Part shown: positions 44,878 through 54,761 of the stretch, piece by piece | Layout: the number at the start of each line of letters is the position of its first letter | Numbering within the stretch: the stretch's first letter is position 1 | Assembly: GCF_014205845.1 (NCBI RefSeq) | Contig: NZ_JACHCR010000025.1 | Location: 1 to 64,000, forward strand | Reading direction: 5' to 3' | Length of the DNA: 64,000 nt | Origin: Mucilaginibacter cryoferens | Lineage (GTDB): Bacteria; Bacteroidota; Bacteroidia; Sphingobacteriales; Sphingobacteriaceae | The notes under the pieces: model-generated | Database searches by the model: none | Told to the model about the DNA's origin: nothing | Seen by the model: the letters and a program-made list of their open reading frames with translations, nothing else | Position numbers and translations under genes: made by a program

Positions 44878-46644
44878 ATGAGATACAAAAGATTGAAATA
44901 TAGTTTAAGAAGCAGTGCCTGCATTTATTATTATGGCGTTGCTTTTTGTCTTTTGTCCTTTGTATCTACTCCCCAAAGTCCTGTCTTAGCGCAAACCTCG
45001 GCTTCTCCAAAATCTACGGGCTCGCTGGATAGCACTGAGATAAGGCAACTGTTTTTTTCGGCATTACGCGAGAAAACAGTAGAGAACCTAAAACATGCAT
45101 CTGAATTGTTTGAACGGGTGATACAGGCCGACCCCAGGAACGATGCCTCGCTTTACGAACTGGCCAACCTTAAAAAGATCCAGAATGATTATGCCAATGC
45201 ACAGCCGTTACTGGAGCGTGCGGTTGCTGTAAAGCCCAATAATGAATGGTATTGGAGCGCGCTTGCCGATAGCTACGAAAAAAGTAACAATATTGGCAAA
45301 CTCGAAAATGTATTTAACCAGCTCATCCGCATAAACCCCAATAAGCCGGAGTACTATTTTGATAAGGCCAATGCCCTGGTTATTTTAAAACGATATGATG
45401 ACGCGCTTGCTGTGTATGATCAACTGGAGCAGATTGCGGGTCCGAGCGACGATATATTGGGTAGTCGCCAAAAAGTATACCTCAAACAGGGCAAGATTGA
45501 TAAAGCCGCGGCCGATATTGAAAAGGCCATAGCCGAAAATCCGGGTCAAATTCGTTATTACCTGCTACTATCAGAAATTTATAACTCCAACGGTTTAACT
45601 GATAAGGCCGTAAAGGTTTTATTACAGGCCGAAAAACTGGATGCAGGCAACGGGCAGGTACATCTGGCGCTTGCTGATATTTACCGGGATAAAAAAAGTA
45701 ACGACGCGAGTTTTAAGGAGCTTACCCAGGCTTTCGCTATTCCGGATATCAGCATCGATCAAAAAATAAGAATACTTACAGGTTATTATCCCAAGTTTCC
45801 AGATCCTAACGCCAAAGCAAGCGCGTTGGAGTTAAGCAGGATATTAAGTATTACTCACTCTAAGGATAGTAAAGCTTTTGCCATATATGGCGATATGTTG
45901 TTAACCAACGATAAACTTAAAGAGGCCAAAGAAGCCTACAAAACGTCTATAGCCCTGGATGGGCAGATTTACGCTGTACAGGAGCAACTGTTGCGTATCG
46001 AGCTAAGTCAGAACGACCTGGATGGTGCCATTAAAGATGGCGAAAATACCCTTTCGCTGTTCCCTAACCAGGCCTGGGCCAATTATTTGGTTGGCGTAGC
46101 TTACGCGCAAAAAAAAGATTTTAATAAGGCACTGGGTTACGTTAAAAATGCAACTTCATTAGAACTTCAGGATAAGGAGCTACTTTCGCTTAGTTTTTCG
46201 TTATTAGGCGATTGTTATCATGATCTGAAGAACAATAAGAGTTCTGATGAAGCCTATGATAAGGCCCTGGCCAACAATCCGGATAATGCGTACACTTTAA
46301 ACAATTATGCTTATTATTTATCGTTAAGAAATGAGCAGTTGGATAAGGCGGCGCAAATGTCGGCACGGTCAACCCAGTTACAGCCCAATACGTCATCGTT
46401 TGAGGATACTTACGCATGGATATTGTTTATGCAAAAAAAGTACAGCGATGCAAAATTATGGATGGAGAAGGCTTTAGCCCACGACAAAGAAAATAGTGGG
46501 GTTAAGTACGAGCATTACGGCGATATTTTGTTTTACCTTGGTAAAACAGACGACGCTGTTGACAACTGGAAAAAGGCCAAAGGCTACGGCGATAAATCGC
46601 CGATTTTAGATCGTAAGATAAATGAAAAAAAATATGTTGAATAA
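44878..46644 (+). CDS. Exported TPR-repeat protein
   Basis: A 588-residue exported protein with an N-terminal signal region (basic start, hydrophobic YYYGVAFCLLSFVS, then ending VLAQ near residue 39). The remainder is a chain of tetratricopeptide repeats of 34 residues, such as ASLYELANLKKIQNDYANAQPLLERA and PEYYFDKANALVILKRYDDALAVYDQ, roughly a dozen. It is probably periplasmic, perhaps a scaffold. It overlaps the DUF4292 lipoprotein gene by 23 bases, so the two should be coupled. The dut-TPR-DUF4292-EnvC order recurs, as I recall it, in other Bacteroidota. Confidence 0.88.
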   Translation: MRYKRLKYSLRSSACIYYYGVAFCLLSFVSTPQSPVLAQTSASPKSTGSLDSTEIRQLFFSALREKTVENLKHASELFERVIQADPRNDASLYELANLKKIQNDYANAQPLLERAVAVKPNNEWYWSALADSYEKSNNIGKLENVFNQLIRINPNKPEYYFDKANALVILKRYDDALAVYDQLEQIAGPSDDILGSRQKVYLKQGKIDKAAADIEKAIAENPGQIRYYLLLSEIYNSNGLTDKAVKVLLQAEKLDAGNGQVHLALADIYRDKKSNDASFKELTQAFAIPDISIDQKIRILTGYYPKFPDPNAKASALELSRILSITHSKDSKAFAIYGDMLLTNDKLKEAKEAYKTSIALDGQIYAVQEQLLRIELSQNDLDGAIKDGENTLSLFPNQAWANYLVGVAYAQKKDFNKALGYVKNATSLELQDKELLSLSFSLLGDCYHDLKNNKSSDEAYDKALANNPDNAYTLNNYAYYLSLRNEQLDKAAQMSARSTQLQPNTSSFEDTYAWILFMQKKYSDAKLWMEKALAHDKENSGVKYEHYGDILFYLGKTDDAVDNWKKAKGYGDKSPILDRKINEKKYVE

Positions 46645-47413
46645 GCTGCTTGTAGTTTGCTGTTTGCTGACTATAGTAAGCTGTAAAGCGCGCAAGCAGT
46701 TATTGGTAACCCGCAAGCCCGATACCGTTGCCAAACATGCCGATAACAAGGTAAACAGCAGGTTGGTTGCTATAAGGGCGCAGCAGTTAAACTTTAATAC
46801 TTTTGCCGCCAAGGCCAAAACTAATTTGGATATAAACGGCAACAGTAATGATGTAACGCTTAATATCCGCATTAACAGGGATAAAAAGATCTGGGTATCT
46901 ATCACCGCTATATTGGGTGTAGAGGTAGCCCGGGCTGTAATAACGCCGGATAGCATATTGATGATAAACAGGCTGGATGGGGTATACCTTAAAAAGCCAT
47001 TTAGCTATGTGTACGCGTATGCAAGCAGGCAGGTAAATTATAAAACACTGGAATCGTTACTGGTAGGTAACGCCATCCCGGAGTTGTTAAGCGAAAAAGG
47101 AGAAATCGCGACGGTAAATGGAAACACTACCCTGAGCGGCAATCTGGACGATTTGCTGTATAAGCTGATTGTAGGTGCCGATAACAAGGTAACGCAAACC
47201 AACCTGGATAATCAGGCGCAGGCGCAATCGTTACAAATAGTAAACAAGGCGTTTATACAGGCAGCCAACCGTATTTTGCCGTCGCAGGTTGATATTGCAT
47301 CAATAGTAAAAGATAAAAAAATACATATAAACCTGCATTATACTAAGGTTGATTTTGATCAGCAGCTCGAATATCCATTTAGTATTCCGGATAGGTACGA
47401 GGCGGCCAAATAA
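46622..47413 (+). CDS. DUF4292 lipoprotein
   Basis: A 263-residue lipoprotein with a signal peptide and lipobox IVSC (Cys21). The mature part fits DUF4292: FNTFAAKAKTNLDINGNSNDVTLNIRINRDKKIWVSITAILGVEVARAVITPDSI and DGVYLKKPFSYVYAYASRQVNYKTLESLLVGN. The long beta-strand pattern is reminiscent of the LolA/LolB fold that carries lipoproteins through the periplasm; this is an inference from shape. It overlaps the TPR gene and is 16 bases before the EnvC-like gene. An alternative start at the ATG in codon 5 would give a shorter signal peptide. Confidence 0.85.
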   Translation: MKKNMLNKLLVVCCLLTIVSCKARKQLLVTRKPDTVAKHADNKVNSRLVAIRAQQLNFNTFAAKAKTNLDINGNSNDVTLNIRINRDKKIWVSITAILGVEVARAVITPDSILMINRLDGVYLKKPFSYVYAYASRQVNYKTLESLLVGNAIPELLSEKGEIATVNGNTTLSGNLDDLLYKLIVGADNKVTQTNLDNQAQAQSLQIVNKAFIQAANRILPSQVDIASIVKDKKIHINLHYTKVDFDQQLEYPFSIPDRYEAAK

Positions 47414-47429
47414 TTCCTATTTTTGTTTG

Positions 47430-48713
47430 ATGAAATTTTTAAAAGCAGTTTTCTTTATTATAGCAGTATTTATTGCGGTTGGTGCACATGCCCAAAGCAG
47501 CCAGGAGCTTAAGCGCAGGCGCGATAAATTATCTGAAGAGCTGGATCAGCTTAATAAAGACTACCAGGAAACTTCAAACAATAAAAGGGCTACGTTAAAA
47601 CAACTAAGCCTGCTAAAAGCACAGATAAACCTGCGTGAAGAAAAAATTAATGTGATCAACTCGGAGGTAAGAAATTTGGATAGCCAGATCTCCGAGAGTA
47701 ATAATACCGTACATAGCTTACAAAGTCAGCTCGATCAGCTAAAAAAACAATACGCGGCCATGGTGCTGTTTGCCTATCGCAACCAGAGTGCCTATAATAA
47801 GCTGATGTTTATTTTTGCATCAAAGGATTTTAACCAGGCTTATAAGCGACTAAAATATTTACAGCAGTTTGGCACCTACAGGGAGCGCCAGGCCGGTTAC
47901 ATACAGGGCACACAAAAAGAACTGCATGTAAAAATAAACGAACTTGATAAAACCAAGGCAGAGAAAAGTAACCTGCTGGTAGATCAGAAAAAGGAAAAAG
48001 AAACCCTGGGTAAAGAGAAAAATAGCCAGGTAAAAGTGGTAAGCGATTTATCACAGCACGAAGGGCAGCTAAAGCAGCAGCAAAAAGATGTGCAAAACAA
48101 AATTGCTAAAACCAACCGCGAAATTGGTGCTGCGATTCGCCGCGAAATTGAAGAGGCCCAGCGTAAAGCCGAGGCCGAAGCAAAAGAAGCAGCAAGGTTG
48201 GCAGCGCTAAAAGCAAAGGCCGAAAACAGGCCTGCACCGGTAGTGGTTAAAGCCGCGCCTAAAACCAGTTCGGGATATTTGAATGCCACGCCTGAAGCGG
48301 CCAGGCTATCAAATGACTTTTTGGGTAATAAAGGCCGTTTGCCATGGCCGGTTGCCAATGGAGTTATAACCCAGGGATTTGGACAGTATACCTCTGAGGG
48401 AATTAAGAGCGAGAACACAGGTGTTGATATACGTACCAATGCCGGCAGTGCGGTAAGGGCGGTATTTGAAGGCGAGGTAATACGGGTGGTTGATGTAAGT
48501 GGTACCTACCTGGTGATGATAAAACACGGGGAGTACTTTACAGTTTATGGCAACTTACGGTCGGTAACTGTGGCACGCGGGCAAAAAGTAACCACCAAGC
48601 AAAATTTGGGTGTTGTTGCTACCGATGCCTCTACCGGAGAAACTGAAGTAAATTTTGATATCTATAAGGCTAAAGACGCGCAAAACCCTAAGTTTTGGTT
48701 GGCGCCTAATTAG
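47430..48713 (+). CDS. EnvC-like murein hydrolase activator
   Basis: A 427-residue exported protein with a signal peptide (MKFLKAVFFIIAVFIAVGAHAQ), a long coiled coil (about 25-250) and a C-terminal LytM/M23 domain (about 300-425). The zinc ligands of active M23 enzymes are lost: the HxGxD motif is N329-T-G-V-D333, and the HxH motif is E406-V-N408. The domain should therefore be inactive and act by switching on an amidase, as EnvC does for AmiA and AmiB in E. coli. The start at 47430 follows the DUF4292 stop by 16 bases; an upstream in-frame start at 47349 would place the signal peptide internally. Confidence 0.9.
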   Translation: MKFLKAVFFIIAVFIAVGAHAQSSQELKRRRDKLSEELDQLNKDYQETSNNKRATLKQLSLLKAQINLREEKINVINSEVRNLDSQISESNNTVHSLQSQLDQLKKQYAAMVLFAYRNQSAYNKLMFIFASKDFNQAYKRLKYLQQFGTYRERQAGYIQGTQKELHVKINELDKTKAEKSNLLVDQKKEKETLGKEKNSQVKVVSDLSQHEGQLKQQQKDVQNKIAKTNREIGAAIRREIEEAQRKAEAEAKEAARLAALKAKAENRPAPVVVKAAPKTSSGYLNATPEAARLSNDFLGNKGRLPWPVANGVITQGFGQYTSEGIKSENTGVDIRTNAGSAVRAVFEGEVIRVVDVSGTYLVMIKHGEYFTVYGNLRSVTVARGQKVTTKQNLGVVATDASTGETEVNFDIYKAKDAQNPKFWLAPN

Positions 48714-48740
48714 TTGAAACGATAACCTATTTTAATTGTA

Positions 48741-48748
48741 TATATTTG
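48741..48748 (+). promoter_or_regulatory. -7 box upstream of tatA-like gene
   Basis: TATATTTG matches TAnnTTTG exactly, 18 bases before the ATG at 48767. The leader would be about 12-15 bases. It suggests the Tat genes have their own promoter, separate from envC. Confidence 0.45.
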
Positions 48749-48766
48749 TAACCTTAAAAAAATGCT

Positions 48767-49201
48767 ATGTTAAGTACAGTTTTTTTATTTTTAAATATTG
48801 GTACGGGAGAGATGGTACTGATACTTTTTGCAGCATTGATGCTATTTGGGGGCGAAAAGCTTCCGGGCATGGCGCGCACGCTGGGTAAGGGCATTCGTGA
48901 TTTTAAAGATGCATCTGAGGATGTGAAGCGCGAGATCAACAACCAGATCAATAATTTTCAGGAGAAACCAGAAGAAACCAAAACTACCGCACCGGTGGTT
49001 GAAGAGCATGTAACTCCACTTATTGAAGAACATTCTGCCGATAATACACCGGTTGCCAAAGATGTGGTAAACTTTGAAGAACATCCAAACCCGGTTATTG
49101 CCGAAAACAGAGTTCCGAATACTATCCCTGTTGGCGAGTTTCACGTAAGCAGCGATGATGTAACGCTTAACGAATCAAAAATTGACCTTAGCAAGCACTA
49201 A
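48767..49201 (+). CDS. TatA/B-like protein, long tail
   Basis: A 144-residue protein of the TatA/MttA family. The N-terminal membrane helix (about 8-24, LNIGTGEMVLILFAALMLFGG) and amphipathic helix (KLPGMARTLGKGIRDFKDAS) are typical, with the conserved FG-x-x-K-x-P turn. The tail (60-144) is acidic and repetitive (EEHVTPLIEEHS, FEEHPNPVI), not found in short TatA. It could be a TatB-like subunit. TatC is not adjacent. The 57-residue TatA follows by 74 bases. Confidence 0.85.
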   Translation: MLSTVFLFLNIGTGEMVLILFAALMLFGGEKLPGMARTLGKGIRDFKDASEDVKREINNQINNFQEKPEETKTTAPVVEEHVTPLIEEHSADNTPVAKDVVNFEEHPNPVIAENRVPNTIPVGEFHVSSDDVTLNESKIDLSKH

Positions 49202-49275
49202 ATAAAACTGCGAAAGCAGCTAAAAAGCATTCTACTATTTAACAAAAATATTAACATATATAAAAACTTAAAATT

Positions 49276-49449
49276 ATGGGTTTAGGGGCACCAGAAATTA
49301 TTCTGATCATCATGGCAATACTTCTTTTGTTTGGCGGTAAAAAAATACCAGAACTAATGAAAGGTTTAGGCAAAGGCGTTAAAGAATTTAAAGACGCGCA
49401 AAACGGCGAAAACAATAGCTCTTCATCAGAAGAAAAACCTAAAGTATAA
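49276..49449 (+). CDS. tatA: Short TatA translocase subunit
   Basis: A 57-residue protein: ATG at 49276, TAA at 49447-49449. [21 protein letters not shown] and [20 protein letters not shown] are a near-perfect TatA membrane helix, FG hinge and amphipathic helix. It oligomerises to help folded proteins cross the inner membrane through the Tat pathway. A second TatA-family protein lies just upstream. No TatC or twin-arginine substrate was identified in this window. Confidence 0.92.
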   Translation: MGLGAPEIILIIMAILLLFGGKKIPELMKGLGKGVKEFKDAQNGENNSSSSEEKPKV

Positions 49450-49548
49450 TACTTTAAGGTACAGAAGCTTCGCCGCTTTATTACGATATAAACTTATCTG
49501 TTTTAATAATTTATTATTTCAACGGATAAGTTTTTTTATTTTAGCCCC

Positions 49549-50973
49549 ATGGCTAAATTTTATTCCTCTTTAAGTGAGATAAAGAGCGGGTTGCAGCGTG
49601 CAGAGATTACTGTTCAGGGTTTGGTGAAAAACTATTTGGGTGAGATCAAAAAAAAAGCTCACTTAAATGCTTTTAACGAAGTTTTTGAAGATGAAGCACT
49701 TACCAACGCTAAAATTATTGACGAACGCATAAAAAGCGGTACCGCCGGTAAGCTGGCAGGTATGGTTATAGCCATTAAAGATAATATTTGCTACAAAGGG
49801 CACGAGGTAACCGCCTCGTCCAAAATTTTAAAAGGGTTTACTTCCATTTATTCGTCAACCATTGTTGAGCGGCTGCTTGCGCAGGATGCTATTATTATAG
49901 GCCGTTGCAATTGTGATGAGTTTGCCATGGGCGGCTCAAACGAAAACTCTTACTACGGCCCGGTAAAAAACCATGCCGATGAAACGAGGGTTTCGGGCGG
50001 GTCATCTGGTGGTTCGGCTGTTGCAGTACAGGCCAATATGTGCCATGCTGCTATTGGCACAGATACCGGCGGCTCTGTTAGGCAGCCTGCCGCGTTTTGT
50101 GGAGTAATAGGCTTTAAACCCACTTATGGCCGCATCTCCAGGCACGGTATTATCGCATACGCTTCATCGTTTGATCAGGTTGGTCCAATCACACGCTCGG
50201 TTGAGGATGCTGCTTTACTTTATGAGGTAATGGCCGGGCCCGATGATTTTGATGGCACGCTGATACAACACCCGGTTACACCGGTTAACGTTGATGCCGA
50301 ACAACCCGCAAAGAAAAAGATCGCCTATTTACAGGAAGCACTATCGAGCCCGGGAGTTGATGCCGAGGTGAAAGATACCCTGGTAAAATATATTGATAAA
50401 CTAAGGGCCGAAGGCCATACAGTAAAGCCAATTGCTTTTGAGCAGCTGGATTACCTGGTACCTACCTATTATATACTGGCTTCGGCCGAAGCATCATCAA
50501 ACCTGGCCCGTTTTGATGGGGTGCATTACGGTTACCGCAGCCCGGCAGCCGAAGATCTGCAATCAACCTATAAGCGCTCCCGGTCTGAAGGGTTTGGTAA
50601 AGAAGTGAAGCGCCGCATTATGCTGGGCACATTTGTTTTAAGCGCCGGCTACTATGATGCTTATTATGCCAAAGCCCAAAAAGTACGCAGGCTGATCCGC
50701 GAAAAAACTGAGGAAATTTTAAACGAATACGATTTTATTTTGATCCCAACGGCTCCCGAACCGGCGTTTGCCATAGGTGCCGAAGAAAAAGATCCGGTGG
50801 TAACCTATCTTCATGATATTTTTACGGTACAGGCTTCATTAGCTGGTGTGCCTGCCATATCGTTGCCTACCGGCAATAATAGCCAGGGATTACCGTTAGC
50901 TTTACAATTATTAACCAAACATTTTAATGAGGAGCAACTGTTAAATTTCTCCGAATATTTCTTAAAACTATAA
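49549..50973 (+). CDS. gatA: Glu-tRNA(Gln) amidotransferase subunit A
   Basis: A 474-residue amidase-signature subunit of GatCAB, which converts misacylated Glu-tRNA(Gln) or Asp-tRNA(Asn) to the correct amide. The Ser-cisSer-Lys triad is K77, S152 and S176, in VIAIKDNI, SGGSSGGSAV and GTDTGGSVRQPAAFCG. Length is normal. gatB and gatC are not next to it. A TATTTTAGCC sequence just before the ATG may be its promoter. The transglycosylase gene starts 65 bases downstream. Confidence 0.95.
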   Translation: MAKFYSSLSEIKSGLQRAEITVQGLVKNYLGEIKKKAHLNAFNEVFEDEALTNAKIIDERIKSGTAGKLAGMVIAIKDNICYKGHEVTASSKILKGFTSIYSSTIVERLLAQDAIIIGRCNCDEFAMGGSNENSYYGPVKNHADETRVSGGSSGGSAVAVQANMCHAAIGTDTGGSVRQPAAFCGVIGFKPTYGRISRHGIIAYASSFDQVGPITRSVEDAALLYEVMAGPDDFDGTLIQHPVTPVNVDAEQPAKKKIAYLQEALSSPGVDAEVKDTLVKYIDKLRAEGHTVKPIAFEQLDYLVPTYYILASAEASSNLARFDGVHYGYRSPAAEDLQSTYKRSRSEGFGKEVKRRIMLGTFVLSAGYYDAYYAKAQKVRRLIREKTEEILNEYDFILIPTAPEPAFAIGAEEKDPVVTYLHDIFTVQASLAGVPAISLPTGNNSQGLPLALQLLTKHFNEEQLLNFSEYFLKL

Positions 50974-51038
50974 AAAAGAGATATTTTAGTAGAATTAACC
51001 GATGCAGGAAAGCATCCTTACTTAATCAAATCCAACTA

Positions 51039-52316
51039 ATGAAGAGATTATTTACGCTTACTATCTGCCTGTCACTATTACAAATTATTTCTGTTAATGC
51101 CCGCCCGATGCAAAAGCAAATTAGTGGTTTTGCAAACTTTCACGGTGGCTTTAAACCCGATACCATTATCACTTCGATTGCAAAGCGGCCTATTGGTATG
51201 CAAGGCAATATTTATGAACGTCGGTTAGATTCTGTTCATAAAGACATTCAGCTTGATTATAATGAGTATGTACAAAGTTATATAGACCTGTACATGCGTA
51301 ACCGCGATGAAATGGGGCAGGTTGCCGGCCTTACCAAATATTACTTCCCTATTTACGAAAAAGCGTTTCGGGATGCAGGTATTCCCGAAGAAATAAAATT
51401 TTTATCTATAGTAGAGTCAAAGCTCGATCCTAACGCGATATCGCGCGTAGGGGCAACCGGGCCATGGCAGTTTATGGCTACCACAGCCAAAGTTTATGGC
51501 CTCAGCATGAACGACTATGTTGATGAGCGCCGCGACCCTATACAGGCCAGCTACGCGGCTGCAGCCTATTTGAAAGATGCTTACCAGGAGTTTGGCGATT
51601 GGCTGTTAGCAATAGCATCGTACAATTGTGGTAAAAGCAATGTAGAGCATGCCATGGAAAAGGCAGGTGCCGGTAGCGATTTTTGGGCTATTCGCCAATA
51701 TCTGCCCGCAGAAACCCGAGGCTATGTACCCGCTTTTATAGCCATGAATTATGTGATGAACTATTTTGGCAAACACAACATTGTAGCGCAGGCCTGTAGT
51801 TTTTCGCTAAAAACAGATACGGTGATGGTTAAAAAGTTTGTATCACTAAGCAATGTTGCCCGCGCCTTAAATGTGGGTATTGCCGAAATTACTATCCTTA
51901 ATCCGGCTTATCGTAAACTAATTGTAAACGGCACGCCACACGCCCCCCGCAGGCTCATTTTGCCGCAAACCTCAAAAGAAAACTTTGCCGCTTTATACAA
52001 TGTGTTAAATAGCGCCGGCGATGCTGTAGCGCCAATGGAGTTTGCCAAACCAGCCCCGGTTTATGCAGCTGCCCCTGTAATTCGCTCTACTTATGCAGAA
52101 ACGGGCAAGGCCGAGCGTAAGATAACCACGTATCATAAAGTAAAAAAAGGCGAGACCCTTGCAGGTATTGCAGATCTGTTTGGCTGCGAAGTGCATGATC
52201 TTAAAATATGGAATAACCTGGAGAGCAACCGCGCTCCGGTTGGTAGAACGCTGAGGGTTGCCGCCGGTGGCGATATTTCGGCAAGTGTATCCGCTGAGTC
52301 AAAACCAACGCTGTAA
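51039..52316 (+). CDS. MltD-like lytic transglycosylase with LysM
   Basis: A 425-residue exported murein hydrolase. A signal peptide (MKRLFTLTICLSLLQIISVNA) is followed by an SLT/transglycosylase domain (about 100-230), with catalytic E126 in FLSIVESKLDPNA and GATGPWQFMATTAKVYGL. A LysM-like segment occurs at about 360-415 (YHKVKKGETLAGIADLFGCEVHDLKIWNNLES). A Ser/Ala/Pro-rich linker joins them. It cleaves peptidoglycan in the periplasm and probably assists insertion of envelope structures. A strong terminator follows. Confidence 0.93.
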   Translation: MKRLFTLTICLSLLQIISVNARPMQKQISGFANFHGGFKPDTIITSIAKRPIGMQGNIYERRLDSVHKDIQLDYNEYVQSYIDLYMRNRDEMGQVAGLTKYYFPIYEKAFRDAGIPEEIKFLSIVESKLDPNAISRVGATGPWQFMATTAKVYGLSMNDYVDERRDPIQASYAAAAYLKDAYQEFGDWLLAIASYNCGKSNVEHAMEKAGAGSDFWAIRQYLPAETRGYVPAFIAMNYVMNYFGKHNIVAQACSFSLKTDTVMVKKFVSLSNVARALNVGIAEITILNPAYRKLIVNGTPHAPRRLILPQTSKENFAALYNVLNSAGDAVAPMEFAKPAPVYAAAPVIRSTYAETGKAERKITTYHKVKKGETLAGIADLFGCEVHDLKIWNNLESNRAPVGRTLRVAAGGDISASVSAESKPTL

Positions 52317-52340
52317 ACCCAGGATAATATCAGGTATATG

Positions 52341-52378
52341 AATAGCCCGATTTTGACATGTTTCAAAGTCGGGCTATT
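52341..52378 (+). terminator. Terminator after transglycosylase gene
   Basis: AATAGCCCGATTTTGA (52341-52356) pairs with TCAAAGTCGGGCTATT (52363-52378) over 16 bp with one G-T. A T-rich stretch continues after the stem. Confidence 0.85.
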
Positions 52379-52434
52379 TTATTTGAGGTTACCATAAAAA
52401 GAATTGTAATTTTGAGCGCTTGAATTTTGAGAAG

Positions 52435-54711
52435 ATGAACAAGAACAACCGTAAACAGGACGCCCTCAATTACCACTCCATGGGTCGCCCCGGGAAGATA
52501 GAAGTAGTGCCAACCAAGCCTACCAATTCGCAACGAGATTTAACTATGGCCTATTCGCCTGGTGTTGCAGAGCCTTGCCTGCGCATAGCCGAAAACGTTG
52601 ATGATGTTTATAAATACACCGCCAAAGGTAACCTGGTAGCTGTAATAAGCAACGGTACCGCTGTATTAGGTTTAGGTAATATTGGTCCCGAAGCCAGTAA
52701 GCCGGTAATGGAAGGTAAAGGCCTGCTGTTTAAAATTTATGCCGATATAGATGTTTTCGACCTGGAGGTGAACGCCAAAAATGTTGATGACTTTGTAAAT
52801 ATTGTAAAAGCGCTGGAGCCAACCTTCGGTGGTATAAACCTCGAAGATATCTCGGCCCCAACCTGTTTTGAGATAGAGCGCCGGTTAAAAGCCGAAATGA
52901 AGATCCCTGTAATGCACGATGATCAGCATGGTACAGCCATTATATCTGGTGCCGCGTTGATGAACGCCTGCGAAATTCAGGGCAAAAAGCTCGATAAGAT
53001 AAAAATGGTAGTTAATGGTGCAGGTGCCGCCGCGGTATCGTGCTCAAAAATGTACCTGTCATTAGGGGTTAAAAAAGAGAACCTCGTAATGTTTGATATC
53101 AACGGCGTGCTGTCGCAGGATCGTACCGACCTGGATGATATCCGTATGGAATTTGCCACTACCCGCACCGATGTTAAAACCCTAAGCGATGCCATGAAAA
53201 ATGCCGACGTATTTGTTGGGCTTTCGGCAGGCAACGTGGTGACGCCGGATATGCTGAAAACCATGGCAAAAAAGCCCATAGTTTTCGCAATGGCCAACCC
53301 TGTACCCGAAATTGACTACGACCTGGCTATCGCCGCCCGTGAAGATATCATTATGGCAACCGGCCGGTCTGATTATCCTAACCAGGTAAATAATGTATTG
53401 GGCTTTCCATACATTTTTCGTGGTGCGCTTGATGTAAGGGCTACAGCCATTAACGAGGAAATGAAAATAGCAGCTACAATAGCTATTGCCGAGATGGCCA
53501 AAAAGCCGGTTCCGGAAGCTGTTAACCTGGCTTATAATATTACCAACCTTAAATTTGGCCGGGATTATATTATCCCAAAACCAATGGACCAAAGGCTTAT
53601 CACCGAGGTATCTATGGCTGTTGCCAAAGCGGCTATCGAATCTGGTGTGGCCCGCAAGGTAATTACCGATTGGGAGGGCTATGCCGAAGAATTAAGATCG
53701 CGCTTAGGTACCAACGATAAATTACTGCGCAACTTAACCAACAAGGCTAAGCAAAGCCCAAAACGGGTGGTGTTTGCCGAGGCGGATAATTATAAAATAC
53801 TAAGATCGGCCCAGATAGTAAAAGAGGAGGGCATTGCTACCCCCATACTGCTGGGTAATATAGAGCGGATAAAGAAGATCATCCGCGATAACGACCTGGA
53901 TTTGGGCGATGTGCAGATCATCGACCCTCGCGAAGGTTGCGAAAACATGGACGAATACGTTAACTATTTATATAATAAACGTCAACGCCGTGGTATTACC
54001 CTTTACGAGGCCAAAAAACTTATGGCCGACCGTAACTATTACGGAGCCTGTATGGTACAGTTTGGCCGGGCTGATGCGCTGATATCCGGCTTAACCAAAG
54101 ACTACGTAAGTACGGTTAAACCGGCTTTACAGATCATCGGGACCGAAGAGGGGGTGAACCGTGTGGCCGGTATGTATATGATGATAACCCCGAAAGGGCC
54201 AGTATTTTTTGGTGATACTACGGTAAACGTAAACCCAACCGTACAGGAATTGGTAGATATTACCGTGTTGATAGAACGCTCTGTAAAACGCTTCAACATT
54301 GCGCCGCGGGTTGCTTTGCTCTCTTACTCCAACTTTGGATCTAACGAAGGCGCGATTCCCGAAAAAACAAGGGAAACCGCAAGGATATTGCACCAGAAAT
54401 ACCCCGATATGGTGGTTGACGGCGATATGCAGGCCAACTTTGCATTGAACTCCGATCTGTTGGCCGATAATTTCCCATTCTCTACCTTAAACGGAAAACC
54501 AGCCAACACACTGATATTCCCTAACCTCGAATCGGGCAACATTGCCTACAAATTATTGCAGGAGATAGGTGGTGCCGAAGCCGTTGGGCCAATATTGCTG
54601 GGCTTAAAAAAGCCGGTGCACGTATTACAGTTAGGCAGTTCTGTTCGCGAAATTGTAAACATGGTAACAATTGCTGTTGTTACTGCGCAGGCTAAAGCCG
54701 AAAGCAAGTAA
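52435..54711 (+). CDS. maeB: NADP-dependent malic enzyme
   Basis: A 758-residue MaeB-type malic enzyme oxidatively decarboxylating malate to pyruvate with NADP. The N-terminal malic domains (about 1-430) hold [33 protein letters not shown] and [17 protein letters not shown] (dinucleotide fold). The C-terminal third (about 430-758) is a phosphotransacetylase-like domain with regulatory role. The ATG at 52435 is preferred to the TTG 15 bases earlier. It lies upstream of ruvA and sprA. Confidence 0.95.
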   Translation: MNKNNRKQDALNYHSMGRPGKIEVVPTKPTNSQRDLTMAYSPGVAEPCLRIAENVDDVYKYTAKGNLVAVISNGTAVLGLGNIGPEASKPVMEGKGLLFKIYADIDVFDLEVNAKNVDDFVNIVKALEPTFGGINLEDISAPTCFEIERRLKAEMKIPVMHDDQHGTAIISGAALMNACEIQGKKLDKIKMVVNGAGAAAVSCSKMYLSLGVKKENLVMFDINGVLSQDRTDLDDIRMEFATTRTDVKTLSDAMKNADVFVGLSAGNVVTPDMLKTMAKKPIVFAMANPVPEIDYDLAIAAREDIIMATGRSDYPNQVNNVLGFPYIFRGALDVRATAINEEMKIAATIAIAEMAKKPVPEAVNLAYNITNLKFGRDYIIPKPMDQRLITEVSMAVAKAAIESGVARKVITDWEGYAEELRSRLGTNDKLLRNLTNKAKQSPKRVVFAEADNYKILRSAQIVKEEGIATPILLGNIERIKKIIRDNDLDLGDVQIIDPREGCENMDEYVNYLYNKRQRRGITLYEAKKLMADRNYYGACMVQFGRADALISGLTKDYVSTVKPALQIIGTEEGVNRVAGMYMMITPKGPVFFGDTTVNVNPTVQELVDITVLIERSVKRFNIAPRVALLSYSNFGSNEGAIPEKTRETARILHQKYPDMVVDGDMQANFALNSDLLADNFPFSTLNGKPANTLIFPNLESGNIAYKLLQEIGGAEAVGPILLGLKKPVHVLQLGSSVREIVNMVTIAVVTAQAKAESK

Positions 54712-54761
54712 GCAGATTGTTGTTTTATATTTTAAATTAAAAAAAGAAAGTAATATTATTT

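Noticed and set aside
47349..47429. Upstream in-frame start for the EnvC-like gene
   Set aside because: It would place the clear signal peptide at residue 28 and overlap the DUF4292 coding region.
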